Shown here: positions 26,902-36,737 of the stretch, piece after piece
Numbering within the stretch: position 1 is the stretch's first letter
How the letters are laid out: each line of letters opens with the position of its first letter
Assembly (NCBI GenBank): GCA_963763325.1
Contig: CAVXOL010000025.1
Location: 305,373 to 369,372 of the forward strand
From: JBBECJ01 sp963763325
GTDB lineage: Bacteria; Chloroflexota; Chloroflexia; Thermomicrobiales; CFX8
Direction of reading: 5' to 3'
DNA length: 64,000 nt
Translations under genes and position numbers: made by a program
Notes under the pieces: generated by a model
What the model saw: only the letters and a program-made list of their open reading frames with translations
Told to the model about the DNA's origin: nothing
The model's database searches: none

Positions 26902-28165
26902 ACCCGTCAGCCACGACAGCAGCGTCGTCAAGCTTGATAACGACTTCGCCATCCTGGCCAAGCGCGCGCGCGTAGAGCAGCAGGATTGGAGTCAGGATCG
27001 CGCCAGCGGTCACGATGGCCGCCCTCAGGCCGAAGAGCGAACCGATCGCACCGACCGCCGGGCCGCCAAAGATCTGGCCGAAAGCGTCACCCTGTCCCGT
27101 CATTGAGATGACCGTCGCCCGAACCTTCGGATCGAGGCTCTGATTGACCCAGGCGGTCTCAAGTGGATAGATGCAGCTTCGAAGAACTGACGCAACGACC
27201 ATCGTCACGACCGCCAGCGTGAAGCTGCCTGACAGCCCAAACGCGAGAACGGCCACGATCAGACCACCGTTGATTCCGAACAGCGTCTTCGTCACCGAGT
27301 GGTGGCTCGATAGGTCAACATTGCGACGGACGATCTCCAACGAGCAGATGCCCAGGATCTGTCCGACAAAGCTGATGCCACCGATCCAGACGACATCCGA
27401 GAACCCACCGATCGCCGGGAAGGTGAAGTTCTCAAGCAGGTGTGGAACCGCGAGACGGTCCCAACCTTCGTTGAACATCCCGAACACAACCGCGATTCCG
27501 ATGATCGTCAGCAGCACTGGCCGGTTACGGATCATCCGCGTCCCGCCATGGAACGTCTGCTTCATCGACTGCCAGCGGGTGAAGTCCTCGCGGGATGCCC
27601 CCGCAAATCCCGTCTCCGTCATCGCCAGGATGAGGAACCCGCCCAGCGCGATGATTGCGAATCCGCCGGCGACGATTGGAAGGGCAAGATTGAGGCTACC
27701 CAGGCCGATCGCGATCGGGATACCAGCGAGTGAGCCGATCCGCGCTACCTGCGATCCGCGCACGAACGCGTTCGTCGCCCGAGCTTCTCCAATCTCGTCC
27801 GCGATCCACGCTTCCTGCGCGCCACTCAGGAAGGTGAAGCCAATACCGCAGATGACCTGCGAGACCAGCATCACCCAGAACTCCGGCACAGCCCCCATGA
27901 GGACGAACCCGGCGCCCAGCATGAAGGTGCCGACGATGACCGACAGCCGGCGGCTGTAGACATCGGCGACGATTCCAGTTGGGACTTCGAACAGGAAATA
28001 GGACAGCTCCAGCGCCGTCCCGATCAGCACAATCTGAAATGGGCTCAGCCCAACTCGCTCGACCTGGTAGACGAGGTTGACCGTCCAGACGACCGAGCTG
28101 AAAAGCGCAAACCCCGCGCTGAAGATCAGGTAGACCGCGTATGCTCCCAGACGATTACGCAACAA
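26900..28165 (-). CDS. MFS transporter
   Basis: A 421-residue major facilitator superfamily protein with about twelve membrane helices. The loop between helices 2 and 3 reads FEVPTGIVADVYSRR, the MFS signature in the form seen in multidrug or unassigned exporters. Helices include VVWTVNLVYQV, IALGGFLILAMTE and LRAAIVTAGAILTPILLLYA. The start is TTG 28165 (a second TTG follows); there is no ATG nearby in frame, and a GGAG lies about 14 bases upstream. The substrate cannot be predicted. Confidence 0.85.
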   Translation of the reverse strand: MLRNRLGAYAVYLIFSAGFALFSSVVWTVNLVYQVERVGLSPFQIVLIGTALELSYFLFEVPTGIVADVYSRRLSVIVGTFMLGAGFVLMGAVPEFWVMLVSQVICGIGFTFLSGAQEAWIADEIGEARATNAFVRGSQVARIGSLAGIPIAIGLGSLNLALPIVAGGFAIIALGGFLILAMTETGFAGASREDFTRWQSMKQTFHGGTRMIRNRPVLLTIIGIAVVFGMFNEGWDRLAVPHLLENFTFPAIGGFSDVVWIGGISFVGQILGICSLEIVRRNVDLSSHHSVTKTLFGINGGLIVAVLAFGLSGSFTLAVVTMVVASVLRSCIYPLETAWVNQSLDPKVRATVISMTGQGDAFGQIFGGPAVGAIGSLFGLRAAIVTAGAILTPILLLYARALGQDGEVVIKLDDAAVVADG

Positions 28166-28343
28166 GCGTCATCAACTCCGATTTCGTTGAGACGGCGCTC
28201 AGCATCGATACTGAGGCCGCCGGACCAGTTGACGGGGTTGACAGAGAGCTTGGAGATTAACACGGTGGGCCTCCATTACGTCGGGAGTCGGGAATCGAGG
28301 ACAATGAACGGATTCGTTCACCGTTACCTTCCCGAGTCCCGTC

Positions 28344-28550
28344 CTATGCTTCGTCTTCAGTTACGACTTCAAACCGCAGATGCCAGACTGACTGGCCCTC
28401 ATTCGTAGTTGTGCGCCAGCCGGCGCGGGCGATCCAGCCGTTTGCACGTAGCGTTTCGGCCAGTTCAGTGCCTTCACGGGCAATCATGACGCGACGCGTC
28501 GACTCGCTGGTATCGTCGTGCAATTCGTTGATCTGTATGAGCGTCGTCAT
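28344..28550 (-). CDS. Small conserved-looking hypothetical protein
   Basis: A 68-residue soluble product, MTTLIQINELHDDTSESTRR and ending WHLRFEVVTEDEA. A GATGAG segment lies a few bases before the ATG. Base composition and codon choice resemble the surrounding genes, and the length and clean stop support a real gene, but no family was recognised. It lies between the MFS transporter and the ABC permease on the same strand. Confidence 0.5.
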   Translation of the reverse strand: MTTLIQINELHDDTSESTRRVMIAREGTELAETLRANGWIARAGWRTTTNEGQSVWHLRFEVVTEDEA

Positions 28551-28705
28551 GGGTGCTCATCCCCTTCTGTGCCATGTCCCGACGACGGTTCGGAGGTGGC
28601 TGCGCTTCCAACCCTGGATCGCGCACAACCAGTCTCCTCCGTACTAACACCGCCGGCTCCCAGGATGTTGACGCCATTGGCGCCATCCTGGTTCCTATCC
28701 AATCG

Positions 28706-29557
28706 TTATCCGGACCGCTTCAGCTTGCCGGTCCGCTTGGCGTAACGCTCGAAGTAGCCGAAGACAGCCATCCCGAGCGGGATCGTCACGAGTCCAATCA
28801 GTAGCATCGGCACCATCGTCGGCAGCAGGTCCACTGTTGATTCGCCGTCGAGGATCGCTCCGCGCATCGCTTCCAGCACGTAGGTCGCCGGAGAGATGTA
28901 CGAGAACGGTTGCATCCATTCGGGCAGCACCTCGACCGGGTAGTAGACGCCGGAAACGAGCAGGAGCAGCGACGAGATGATGAATGTCATCTGCTCGCCC
29001 TTCTCCGGGAAGAGCAATGGGAGGACCGCTCCGACGATCCCGAAGCCGATAAACGAGATGCTCCCGATGATCATTGCCAGCAGCGCTCCCGTCAGGTTCG
29101 CGCCGGCGAGGTCGATGTCGAAGAAAATCGCCAGCACGCCCAGCAGCAACGCCGAACGGATCACGCCATAGATGATCGCGAAGATCGACTGCCCGAACAT
29201 GTGCGTCAGGCGGGAGATCGGCGCCATCATCGTGTACTCGATCGTGCCCTCCCAGCGCTCCCAGGCGATCATCTCGGCCATGTTCATAAAGACCGAGTTC
29301 AGGTAGCTCCAGACGAGCGTCCCGATCGCCAGAAAGAGCAGCAGGTCGTTTGCCTGCTCACCCTGGGCCTTGCCGATGTACATGATCGACATCGACGACG
29401 CCGCCGAGTAGACCAGGAAAGCCACTTCCCAGCCCCAGTAACGCTTGGTCAGATTCCAGTTGCGCTCGACAAACGCGTACGACGCACGCGCCTCCCGCCC
29501 TGCCGATGCCAGCGCGCCGAATCCCCTCGGCGCGCCGGAGCTTTGTATCTGTGCCAT
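28706..29557 (-). CDS. ABC-2 type transporter permease
   Basis: A 283-residue integral membrane protein of the ABC-2 (DrrB/NodJ-like) permease family, with six helices such as VAFLVYSAASSMSIMYI, LLLFLAIGTLVWSYLNSVFM and MTFIISSLLLLVSGVYYPVE. The segment VLPEWMQPFSYISPATYVLE before the last helices is the conserved ABC-2 C-terminal motif. A GGGGGA site precedes the ATG. It is downstream of its ATPase, separated by 123 bases containing an inverted repeat. Such pairs export drugs, lipids or polysaccharides; the substrate is not known here. Confidence 0.88.
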   Translation of the reverse strand: MAQIQSSGAPRGFGALASAGREARASYAFVERNWNLTKRYWGWEVAFLVYSAASSMSIMYIGKAQGEQANDLLLFLAIGTLVWSYLNSVFMNMAEMIAWERWEGTIEYTMMAPISRLTHMFGQSIFAIIYGVIRSALLLGVLAIFFDIDLAGANLTGALLAMIIGSISFIGFGIVGAVLPLLFPEKGEQMTFIISSLLLLVSGVYYPVEVLPEWMQPFSYISPATYVLEAMRGAILDGESTVDLLPTMVPMLLIGLVTIPLGMAVFGYFERYAKRTGKLKRSG

Positions 29558-29577
29558 GTGTCCCCCTGGTCATCAGA

Positions 29578-29658
29578 TTGTCAGGCGGTCAGCCTGCACG
29601 TAGTGATCGGACTGGTCTATCCTGTCATCATTGAGATCAGGCTGACAGACTGACAACC
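29578..29658. repeat. Imperfect inverted repeat between ABC ATPase and permease genes
   Basis: Arms 29578-29597 and 29639-29658 are reverse complements at 17 of 20 positions, enclosing about 40 bases. The sequence is of the CTGA/TCAG-rich kind also seen near the trpS T-box (45245-45345). It may lower permease expression relative to the ATPase through RNA structure, or be a degraded small repeat. Confidence 0.55.
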
Positions 29659-29680
29659 TGATTGGCTGACTTGCTCGTCC

Positions 29681-30634
29681 TTACGCCGCCTTCTCGCCCT
29701 CGACCTCGTCACCTTCGTCATCTCGCAGGTCGCGGCCGGTAAGAGCGATGAAGACGTCCTCCATCGATGGGTTGGGAACTCCGTCGCGTTCGGCGACGAG
29801 CCGCTTGAGTTCATCGACTGTGCCGACGGCGATCAACTTGCCGCCGTCCATGATCGCGATCCGATCGCAGAGCGCTTCGGCCTCGTCCATGTCGTGCGAG
29901 CAGATGACGATCGTTGCGTCATGGTTGTCGCGCAGATCGTGGACGAACGCCTGGACATCCTTCTTGGATCGCGGGTCGAGGCCGGTCGTTGGCTCGTCGA
30001 GCAATAGCAGGACCGGCGAGGTCAGGAACGCGCGCGCGATCGCGACCTTCTGCTGCATCCCGCGCGACATCTGTTCGAGCGGCGCGTTGACGCGGTCCTC
30101 CTTGATGCCCAGTTCCACCAGAATCTTCGTGATCTCACCGCGCAGGTCTTTCCCGGTTCGTCCATAGAGCCGGACGGCATAGAGCAGGTTCTCCATAGCT
30201 GAGAGCTTCTTGAAGAACGAGGCATCGACCGAAACACGGTTGATGAGCCGCTTGACGCGCATCTCGTCGTCCCGCACGTCGTAGCCAAAGACCTTGATGT
30301 TGCCCGAGTCAGGGATCAGCAAGGTCGAGATGACGCGGATCAGCGTTGACTTCCCTGAGCCATTCGCGCCGAGAATGCCGTAGATCTCATTGCGCTTGAC
30401 CTCCAGCGAGATGTCGTCGAGCGCGAGGACGGGCTTGACCGGCTTGGCGGGTTCTGCCTGCCGCCGAAAGCGCAGAAGCGGTCGCCGCTTGGACTTGATG
30501 AACTGCTTCGAGACGTGCCGTATGACAACTGCCTGGCTTCCGTTCGCGATCGACGGCAATCGGCTACGATCGATCGCGGCTGGAAGGGCCGAGTTCGAGG
30601 TCTCGTTCGCTGGTTCCTGGACGACTACTGACAT
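29681..30634 (-). CDS. ABC transporter ATP-binding protein
   Basis: A 317-residue nucleotide-binding subunit of an ABC exporter. Walker A is GANGSGKST, the signature is MSRGMQQKVAIARAF (a variant of LSGGQ seen in DrrA/NatA-type proteins), Walker B is LLLLDEPTTGLDP and the H-loop is CSHDMDEAE. The N-terminal 50 residues and the tail DDEGDEVEGEKAA are charged extensions. ATG 30634 has GGAGAGG upstream; an ATG at 30670 would add 12 residues without a ribosome site. It precedes the permease gene. A leader peptide and terminator lie upstream (30894-31084). Confidence 0.9.
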   Translation of the reverse strand: MSVVVQEPANETSNSALPAAIDRSRLPSIANGSQAVVIRHVSKQFIKSKRRPLLRFRRQAEPAKPVKPVLALDDISLEVKRNEIYGILGANGSGKSTLIRVISTLLIPDSGNIKVFGYDVRDDEMRVKRLINRVSVDASFFKKLSAMENLLYAVRLYGRTGKDLRGEITKILVELGIKEDRVNAPLEQMSRGMQQKVAIARAFLTSPVLLLLDEPTTGLDPRSKKDVQAFVHDLRDNHDATIVICSHDMDEAEALCDRIAIMDGGKLIAVGTVDELKRLVAERDGVPNPSMEDVFIALTGRDLRDDEGDEVEGEKAA

Positions 30635-30893
30635 GTCACACCTCTCCAAAGATTCAATGTCCGGCGACATGGCTGTCGATCATTATTGATTAGTTCGCGA
30701 TCTATCGAAGTCATCACCGTTACATCAGTTCCACGCACTCTGGATGATACCTGATCTGAATTATCGAATGTCGCCATCATATTCTCCTGTCGTAATCACA
30801 ATAATGATGAAATTAATATCTGGACAACGCTGTTCATCATTATTGTCATCATGTTTGCCATCGAGGTGCGGTTCTTATCCGATCGGAGGCAAC

Positions 30894-30937
30894 AAAAAAC
30901 CGCGGGGTTCGGACCGTTCCCTGGTCCGCCCGCGGTT
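30894..30937 (-). terminator. Rho-independent terminator in the ABC leader
   Basis: On the minus strand an ACCGCGGG stem pairs with CCCGCGGT around an inner CGGACC/GGTCCG stem, followed by six T residues. It lies 30 bases after the small leader frame at 30968-31084 and about 260 bases before the ABC ATPase start. The position suits an attenuator, although it could simply end an unrelated short transcript. Confidence 0.7.
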
Positions 30938-30967
30938 GTCTGGATCGTCTGACTCAGCTACGTGATG

Positions 30968-31084
30968 TCAATGACCCCAGAACCGCCCGGAAGGCAGACC
31001 ATGGCAAGGAGCAACGCCCAATGGAGCGCCGAGCCGTGCCGAGAACGGCGCACGCAGGCGAACGATAGCGATGGTTGCGCTCAT
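30968..31084 (-). CDS. Putative leader peptide (38 residues)
   Basis: A short frame starting ATG 31084 with a strong GGAGG 7 bases upstream. The product begins MSATIAIVRLRAPFSARLG and ends GRFWGH. It has no run of one amino acid codon that would mark a classical biosynthetic attenuator, but the strong ribosome site and the terminator just after its stop are the arrangement of a translated leader. The next gene downstream is an ABC exporter ATPase, so translation-coupled control is a possibility. Also possible: a leftover of an unrelated small gene. Confidence 0.5.
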   Translation of the reverse strand: MSATIAIVRLRAPFSARLGAPLGVAPCHGLPSGRFWGH

Positions 31085-31298
31085 CGTCGTACCTCCGTTT
31101 CCGTTCACGATGTCTGACATTCCGGTTCCCTGTCGTCATGCAGCGTTCAAGCGCCAATTCAGGCGCGAAGCACATCATAGAGCCAACCAGCCTGAAAGTC
31201 AATCTCTTCGAGTGAACGCACATTTCTGAGCGTCTGGTGACACCCCACCGGTGCGGGATACGATTCGGATAGGAGACGGGCTACGCGGAAGGACAGTC

Positions 31299-32447
31299 GT
31301 GGACATTCGAGAAGACCTGCTCGCCGAATCGCGGTCCGAACTGGTCGAAGTGATCCGTGCTGAGATCGAGCGCGACGGCGCGATCACCTTCGCTCGTTTC
31401 ATGGACCTCGCGCTCGCCCATCCAGATTATGGCTACTATTTGAGCCAGGACGCGCGTGCAGGCTTTGCCGGCGACTTCCTGACCGGTCCGGAGACACACC
31501 GTATCTTCGGCCAGACGCTGGCTCGTCAGATCGCCGAGTGCTGGGACCGGCTCGGCCAGCCCGCGTCGTTCGTTGTTCGTGAAGAGGGCGCCGGCAGCGG
31601 GACATTGGCACGCGACATACTCGATGGCCTGCGAGAAGAACGCCCCGACGTTCTAGCCGCCATTCGTTATGAACTCAGCGACGTTAACGCTGTTCGCCTC
31701 CACACCGGTGTTGAACGCCTTGCCGGGGCAGGATACGACCAACGGGTGTCGACGGCGACCGACGAGCCGTTCAGCGGCGTCCTGCTGGCCAACGAGCTAC
31801 TGGACGCGTTCGCGGTCCATCGGCTTGTCATTCGCAACGGCGAGCCACACGAGGTCTTTGTCGCATGGCGCGACGGCTGGTTCGCTGACGAGGAACGGCC
31901 GCTCTCGAGCGAATCGCTGGCGGCGCCGTTGGCCGGCCTCGATCTGATCGAGGGGCAGCGATTGGAAGTCTCCCCGGTGGCCTGGGAGTGGGCGAAGAGG
32001 ATTGGCAGAACGCTCGAACGCGGCTATGCGATCCTCATCGACTACGGCTACCCGGCAGAACGGCTCTACTCGCCGAGCGAACGCCCCGAAGGGACGCTCC
32101 GCACCTATAGCCGCCACCTCGTCGGCGACGACCCGTACCGCCGAATCGGGTTGCAGGACCTGACGGCACATGTCGACTTCAGCGCAATCTCGCGCGCTGC
32201 CAAAGCAGGAGGCTGCACCGTCCTCGGACTAACCTCTCAGGCGTATTTCTTCGCCGGCCTCGGCATCGAGGAGTTGCTGCTCCGGCTCCAGACAACCGGT
32301 GCCGACCTGCCTGACTACCTCAACGCCCGGCAGACCATCATGCACCTGCTCGATCCTCGTGCCCTGGGTCGCTTCCATGTGCTGGTGCTTGGCAAGGATG
32401 TCCCGACCGAACCGACACTCCGGGGACTATCGTTCGTACTCAAATAG
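31299..32447 (+). CDS. SAM-dependent methyltransferase, MidA/NDUFAF7-like (COG1565)
   Basis: A 382-residue protein of the MidA/DUF185 family; the mitochondrial member methylates an arginine of complex I subunit NDUFS2. Hallmarks are ITFARFMDLALAHPDYGYY, GDFLTGPETHRIFGQTLARQ, VVREEGAGSGTLARDIL (SAM-binding glycine loop), VLLANELLDAFAVHRL, and AILIDYGYPAERLYSPSERP then GTLRTYSRH. GTG 31299 is chosen because AAGGA lies 5 bases upstream; an upstream in-frame GTG at 31251 has less support. The gene converges with mnmE. A role in respiratory-complex assembly is known only for the eukaryotic homologue. Confidence 0.88.
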   Translation: MDIREDLLAESRSELVEVIRAEIERDGAITFARFMDLALAHPDYGYYLSQDARAGFAGDFLTGPETHRIFGQTLARQIAECWDRLGQPASFVVREEGAGSGTLARDILDGLREERPDVLAAIRYELSDVNAVRLHTGVERLAGAGYDQRVSTATDEPFSGVLLANELLDAFAVHRLVIRNGEPHEVFVAWRDGWFADEERPLSSESLAAPLAGLDLIEGQRLEVSPVAWEWAKRIGRTLERGYAILIDYGYPAERLYSPSERPEGTLRTYSRHLVGDDPYRRIGLQDLTAHVDFSAISRAAKAGGCTVLGLTSQAYFFAGLGIEELLLRLQTTGADLPDYLNARQTIMHLLDPRALGRFHVLVLGKDVPTEPTLRGLSFVLK

Positions 32448-32495
32448 TCAGCCCGCGACGCACTTCTCCCCTGCGAGAAGCGGTATATCGCGTTG

Positions 32496-33888
32496 CTACT
32501 TCCCGATGCAGAAGCGGCTGAAGATCTCATCAAGGACGGCGTCATCGACATGTTCCCCGGTGACTTCGCCGACAGCGTAGAGCGCCGCGCGGACATCGAC
32601 GGCCAACAGGTCAAGCGGCAGCCCCAGCAGGAGACCTTCCTGCGCAGCATGTACAGCTTCCAGCGATCGACGAAGCGCATCGTGCTGGCGGACGGTGACG
32701 AGTGCCGGTTCCGACGCCGCACCGCTTCCGGCCAGTGCGAGGTTGTGCAACGACGCTTCGAGCTCAGAGATTCCGTCGCCGGTTCGGGTAGAGACGTCGA
32801 CAACAGGAACGCCTGGCAGGAGCGCGAGCACCGGCTCGTGGCCGCCTGAATCCGGCAGGTCACTCTTGTTGCGGGCGATCAAAACGCCGCCATCGCCAAG
32901 CCGCTCGGCCAGCAACCTCGCGACCTGGATGTCATCCGGCCCGGTTGGCTGCGATCGATCGATGACGAGCAGCGCGATGCCGCTGGAGACGAGCGCCTGC
33001 CGTGATCGGGCAACCCCCATCTGCTCGATGACATCCTCGCTTTCGGCGATCCCAGCGGTGTCGAGCAGCGTTGCCGGCAGACCACCGAGGTTGATGCTCT
33101 CGGCGATCACGTCGCGGGTCGTCCCGGCGATGTCAGTCACAATCGCCCGGTCGGCGCGCAGCAGGGCGTTGAGCAGGCTCGACTTCCCGGCGTTCGGCCG
33201 GCCGACGATTGCGATCTGGACACCTTCGCGGTAGAGCAGTCCGCTCCGTGCAGAATCAACAACGGCCGCAAGCGCCGAACGGGCCGTCTCAAGCGCCGGT
33301 CCAAGCTCAATCGAGGGAATCTCGTCGTCGGGGAAGTCAGCGGCGGCGTCGAGGTAGGCCAGCGTCTCGACCAGGCTATCTCGGGCAGGACGCAGCCGCT
33401 CCGTCAGCCGGCCACGCAATTCACCCACGGCGAGGTCGAGCGAACGGGGCGTTCTGGCGCTGACGACTCCTGCCACGGCTTCGGCCTGGCTGAGGTCGAT
33501 CCGGCCGTTGAGAAAGGCGCGCAGCGTAAACTCTCCCGGTTCGGCTAGCCGTGCTCCAGCCCGCAGGCAAAGCGCGAGCAGCTCACGGACCGGAACAGGT
33601 CCGCCGTGGCAACTGATCTCAACGACCTCCTCGCGGGTATACGTTCGTGGCGGCGTCATCCTGACCAGCATCACCTCGTCGATCGTCCGTCCATCATCCG
33701 GATCGACGATTGCCCCGTAGTAGAGTCGGTGGCTGTTGAGATCTGACGCCACGATAGCTCGCTGCCGAGAGCCGCGTCTGAAGATTAGCGCCCCGAATCG
33801 TACCTGCCTCAGGACCACTGAGTCGAACGATCCCGATCCCGCCTTCTCCGGGTGGAGTTGCGACAGCAACGATTGTGTCATGGTACAT
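32496..33888 (-). CDS. mnmE: tRNA uridine-5-carboxymethylaminomethyl GTPase MnmE, frameshifted
   Basis: MnmE works with MnmG to modify wobble uridine 34 of several tRNAs. It begins MYHDTIVAVATPPGEGGIGI then VRLSGPEA, the folate-binding N-domain, then shifts by +1 near 33800 into the frame with IFRRGSRQRAIVAS and TYTREEVVEISCHGG. The G domain follows: GRPNAGKSSLLNALL (G1), TDIAGTTRD (G2), LLDTAGIAES (G3) and ARNKSDLPD (G4). The C-terminus is FCIGK, the invariant ending. After repair it is about 464 residues, normal for the family. A housekeeping gene, so the single break is probably an indel error. Confidence 0.92.
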
Positions 33889-34000
33889 TTTTGTACTGTC
33901 ACCCGATTCAGGTACGAGTGGCTATCTTCCACGGTACCAACCGCTATGCACATCGCGACCTCCCGGTCATGTGCGGCTGTCCATGTGCCAGGAATACTGA

Positions 34001-36727
34001 ATGTCGCAATGTAAGAGTATGCCCAACTCAGGCAATGTGATCGCGCATCAGTGCCGATGCGGAAATGCAGGTTCAATGTTTAGCCCGGGCCAAACGGATA
34101 ACGACCTACCGATCTCGGTCCTGATAGAGATAGCCCGCGCGACGGCGGGTACCGTCGATCTCAGCGAACTGTTCATGTTCGTTGCAGACAGGATACGACG
34201 GGTAGTGCATGTCGATGGCATCGCTATCTGCGTCGTCACCGAACCCGGCCACGTTGAAGGATCGCTGTCCGTTGACGGAGTGACCAACTCCGTCTCGATC
34301 GATGATTCAACGCTGGCTGACTGGATCAGATCGATTGAGCAGCCGGCGACATTCTCCGGCACCACGGTGCCAAGCGATTACATCCGTACCATCCTCCGGC
34401 GCGCAAACATCACGCGATCACTGCACCTTCCACTCATCTCGGACGGAGAGACGATCGGATTTCTCGCTGTAACGGGTGATGCGAGCCTGGAGTTCGCAAG
34501 TAACGAGCGCCAGTTCCTTGAGCGGGTTGGGGATTTCATCGCCGTCGCAGCGCGCAACGCGCTGTTGTATCAGCAGGCAGAACGCGCCCGGAGCGCCGCC
34601 GATACACGGCTGGACCAGCTCGAATCACTCAATAGAGTGATCCAGAGGCTCGCAACTCAGGCAAGCCTGGAGCAGGCGTTGGCGGTCATCGGAGATGAAC
34701 TGTCGCGGCTATTGCCATTTGTCTCGTGCCAGATCTGGGAACTCTCGCCCGACCGCGATCAACTCGTTGCGATCCAGACCTGGGGGGCGCATCTCAGCAC
34801 CCGCCCACGACCAGTCCTCCAGGCGAGCGAAGGAATCATCGGCGATGTCGTCACGCGGATCGCACCCGCCTTCGTCCCGGATGCAGCCGCCGACCCACGC
34901 TCCCGCTACCCGGAGGCATTCGATGAGTTGAAGCGTCAGATCGTCGAGGTCGGAGAATCAGTCATGGCCGCACCACTGGTCGCCGCCGGTGAAGTGCTGG
35001 GTGGGATACTGATGTCGCGGCTCGGCCGTGGCCAGTTCAGCGCGGACGACTTTCGCCTGTTCGTCAGCTTTGCCGGACAAATTGCGCTCGCACTCCGTAG
35101 CGTCCGGATGGCGGAAGAGAATCGAGAACTCTTTCTCTCAACGATCCGTTCGCTGTCGAGCCTGGTCGATCAGCGCGAAACCGGCGGTCATCCACACAGC
35201 GATCGAGTCGCCTTTCTCAGCGCGGCGATTGCAGCCGAACTGCAATTATCACCGCAGGATATCGAGACGGTGCGGCTCGCGGCGCTGTTGCACGATGTCG
35301 GCAAGATCGGCATTCCCGAGGATGTGCTGGTCAAGACCGATCCGCTCTCGGACGAAGATCGCGCGCTCCTGATGACCCACCCAGCTTTGGGAGCGTCGAT
35401 GATTGAGGCGCACGGGACACATCCGGAAATCGTCCCGCTCATTCGCCACCATCACGAGTGGTTTGACGGACGCGGATATCCTGATGGCCTGGCCGGCGAT
35501 GCCATACCAGTCGGCGCGGCAATCGTCGGCGCCGCTGAAGCGTTCGAGCGCATGACCAGTGATGTTCCGTACCGGGCAGGACGATCGACGGTAACGGCCC
35601 AGAAACTTCTCATCGCGGGCAGCGGCCGGCAGTTTCATCCCGAAATCATTGAGGCGGCGTTGCGCGTCATCAAAGCGTATGAGCGGGACTCCGCGCCATA
35701 CCTGAGCCGAATTTCGGAGGCTGATGCCGCGAGCGGCCCACCGGCGCCGACATTGGCAGAATTGCAGCAACGCGAGACGCAATCACCAGGAACGTTCCGG
35801 ATCCTGTACGAGATCGCCCATGAAATCGGGGCGATTCCCGAGCTGAACCGCTTTCTGCGCCAGATCGCCCAGATCATCGGCGCCGAGATGCGTGTCGGTA
35901 GCTGCACGATCTTTCTCCTCGAGCGCGCCAGCGGTGATCTGGTCGCTGCCGGCACATTCCCGGATGCAGACGAAGTAATCCGATTCAGCCCTGCAGATGG
36001 TCCGCTCGTCGCTGCAGTCCGGGCTGGTCAACCGCTCGCGATGCCTGCTGGAGACGGGGAGGGCGGGCGCTACATGGTTCCATTACTCACAGATGGAGAA
36101 CCGATCGGCGCCATCGTCGTCACCGCGGCTGACGGGCGGCGCTTCCGTGACAGTGAGCGCCGAATTCTTGGCGCGATTGCGGGTCAGATCGCCACCGCGG
36201 TCGGCGTTGCGCAGCAACACGATGACGCACGCCGGGGCGCGATCACGGACGGCATGACCGGAGCGCACAATTACCGCTATCTCATGGAACGGCTCCACCT
36301 GGCGCTTGAGCGCGACACCCAGGTATCCCTGATGCTCATCGACATCGATTCGCTCAAGCGGCTGAACGATCTGGCTGGACACCTGGCCGGCGACGAATTG
36401 CTTCGCGCCGTTGCCAGATCGCTGGCGGGCAGCGTTCGGCGCAGCGATGTTGTCGCACGGTATGGCGGCGATGAGTTCGTCATATTGATGCCGCACACGC
36501 CGCCTGACGAGGCATCAATCATTGCCGAGCGACTGGCGGCCGAACTGGACCAGCTTCCCGAAGCGCGCATTCCTGGTGAGCCGCGGATCCATATCGCGTC
36601 ATACGGTATCAGCACATCTCCCGAGGACGGAACGACCGCCTCCGCGCTGCTGAGAGCTGCCGATGCACGAATGTACGAAATGAAGCGTGGCCGGCAGTAC
36701 GCAAACTCTGACATTCCCGACACGTGA
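34001..36727 (+). CDS. GAF/GAF/HD-GYP/GAF/GGDEF cyclic-di-GMP signalling protein
   Basis: A 908-residue cytoplasmic protein with a complete set of opposed c-di-GMP domains. GAF-like domains occupy about 35-190 and 205-385. HD-GYP lies at about 390-570 with HSDRV, LLHDVGKIGIPEDVL and HHEWFDGRGYPDGL, so the HD and GYP residues are intact. A third GAF covers about 610-730, and a diguanylate cyclase domain about 735-900 with RYGGDEFVIL. Both synthesis and hydrolysis of c-di-GMP are therefore possible, presumably gated by the GAF domains. No membrane helices. The start is uncertain: ATG 34001 has no good ribosome site and ATG 34076 is an alternative. It is divergent from mnmE. Confidence 0.9.
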   Translation: MSQCKSMPNSGNVIAHQCRCGNAGSMFSPGQTDNDLPISVLIEIARATAGTVDLSELFMFVADRIRRVVHVDGIAICVVTEPGHVEGSLSVDGVTNSVSIDDSTLADWIRSIEQPATFSGTTVPSDYIRTILRRANITRSLHLPLISDGETIGFLAVTGDASLEFASNERQFLERVGDFIAVAARNALLYQQAERARSAADTRLDQLESLNRVIQRLATQASLEQALAVIGDELSRLLPFVSCQIWELSPDRDQLVAIQTWGAHLSTRPRPVLQASEGIIGDVVTRIAPAFVPDAAADPRSRYPEAFDELKRQIVEVGESVMAAPLVAAGEVLGGILMSRLGRGQFSADDFRLFVSFAGQIALALRSVRMAEENRELFLSTIRSLSSLVDQRETGGHPHSDRVAFLSAAIAAELQLSPQDIETVRLAALLHDVGKIGIPEDVLVKTDPLSDEDRALLMTHPALGASMIEAHGTHPEIVPLIRHHHEWFDGRGYPDGLAGDAIPVGAAIVGAAEAFERMTSDVPYRAGRSTVTAQKLLIAGSGRQFHPEIIEAALRVIKAYERDSAPYLSRISEADAASGPPAPTLAELQQRETQSPGTFRILYEIAHEIGAIPELNRFLRQIAQIIGAEMRVGSCTIFLLERASGDLVAAGTFPDADEVIRFSPADGPLVAAVRAGQPLAMPAGDGEGGRYMVPLLTDGEPIGAIVVTAADGRRFRDSERRILGAIAGQIATAVGVAQQHDDARRGAITDGMTGAHNYRYLMERLHLALERDTQVSLMLIDIDSLKRLNDLAGHLAGDELLRAVARSLAGSVRRSDVVARYGGDEFVILMPHTPPDEASIIAERLAAELDQLPEARIPGEPRIHIASYGISTSPEDGTTASALLRAADARMYEMKRGRQYANSDIPDT

Positions 36728-36737
36728 AAAAGTGTCG

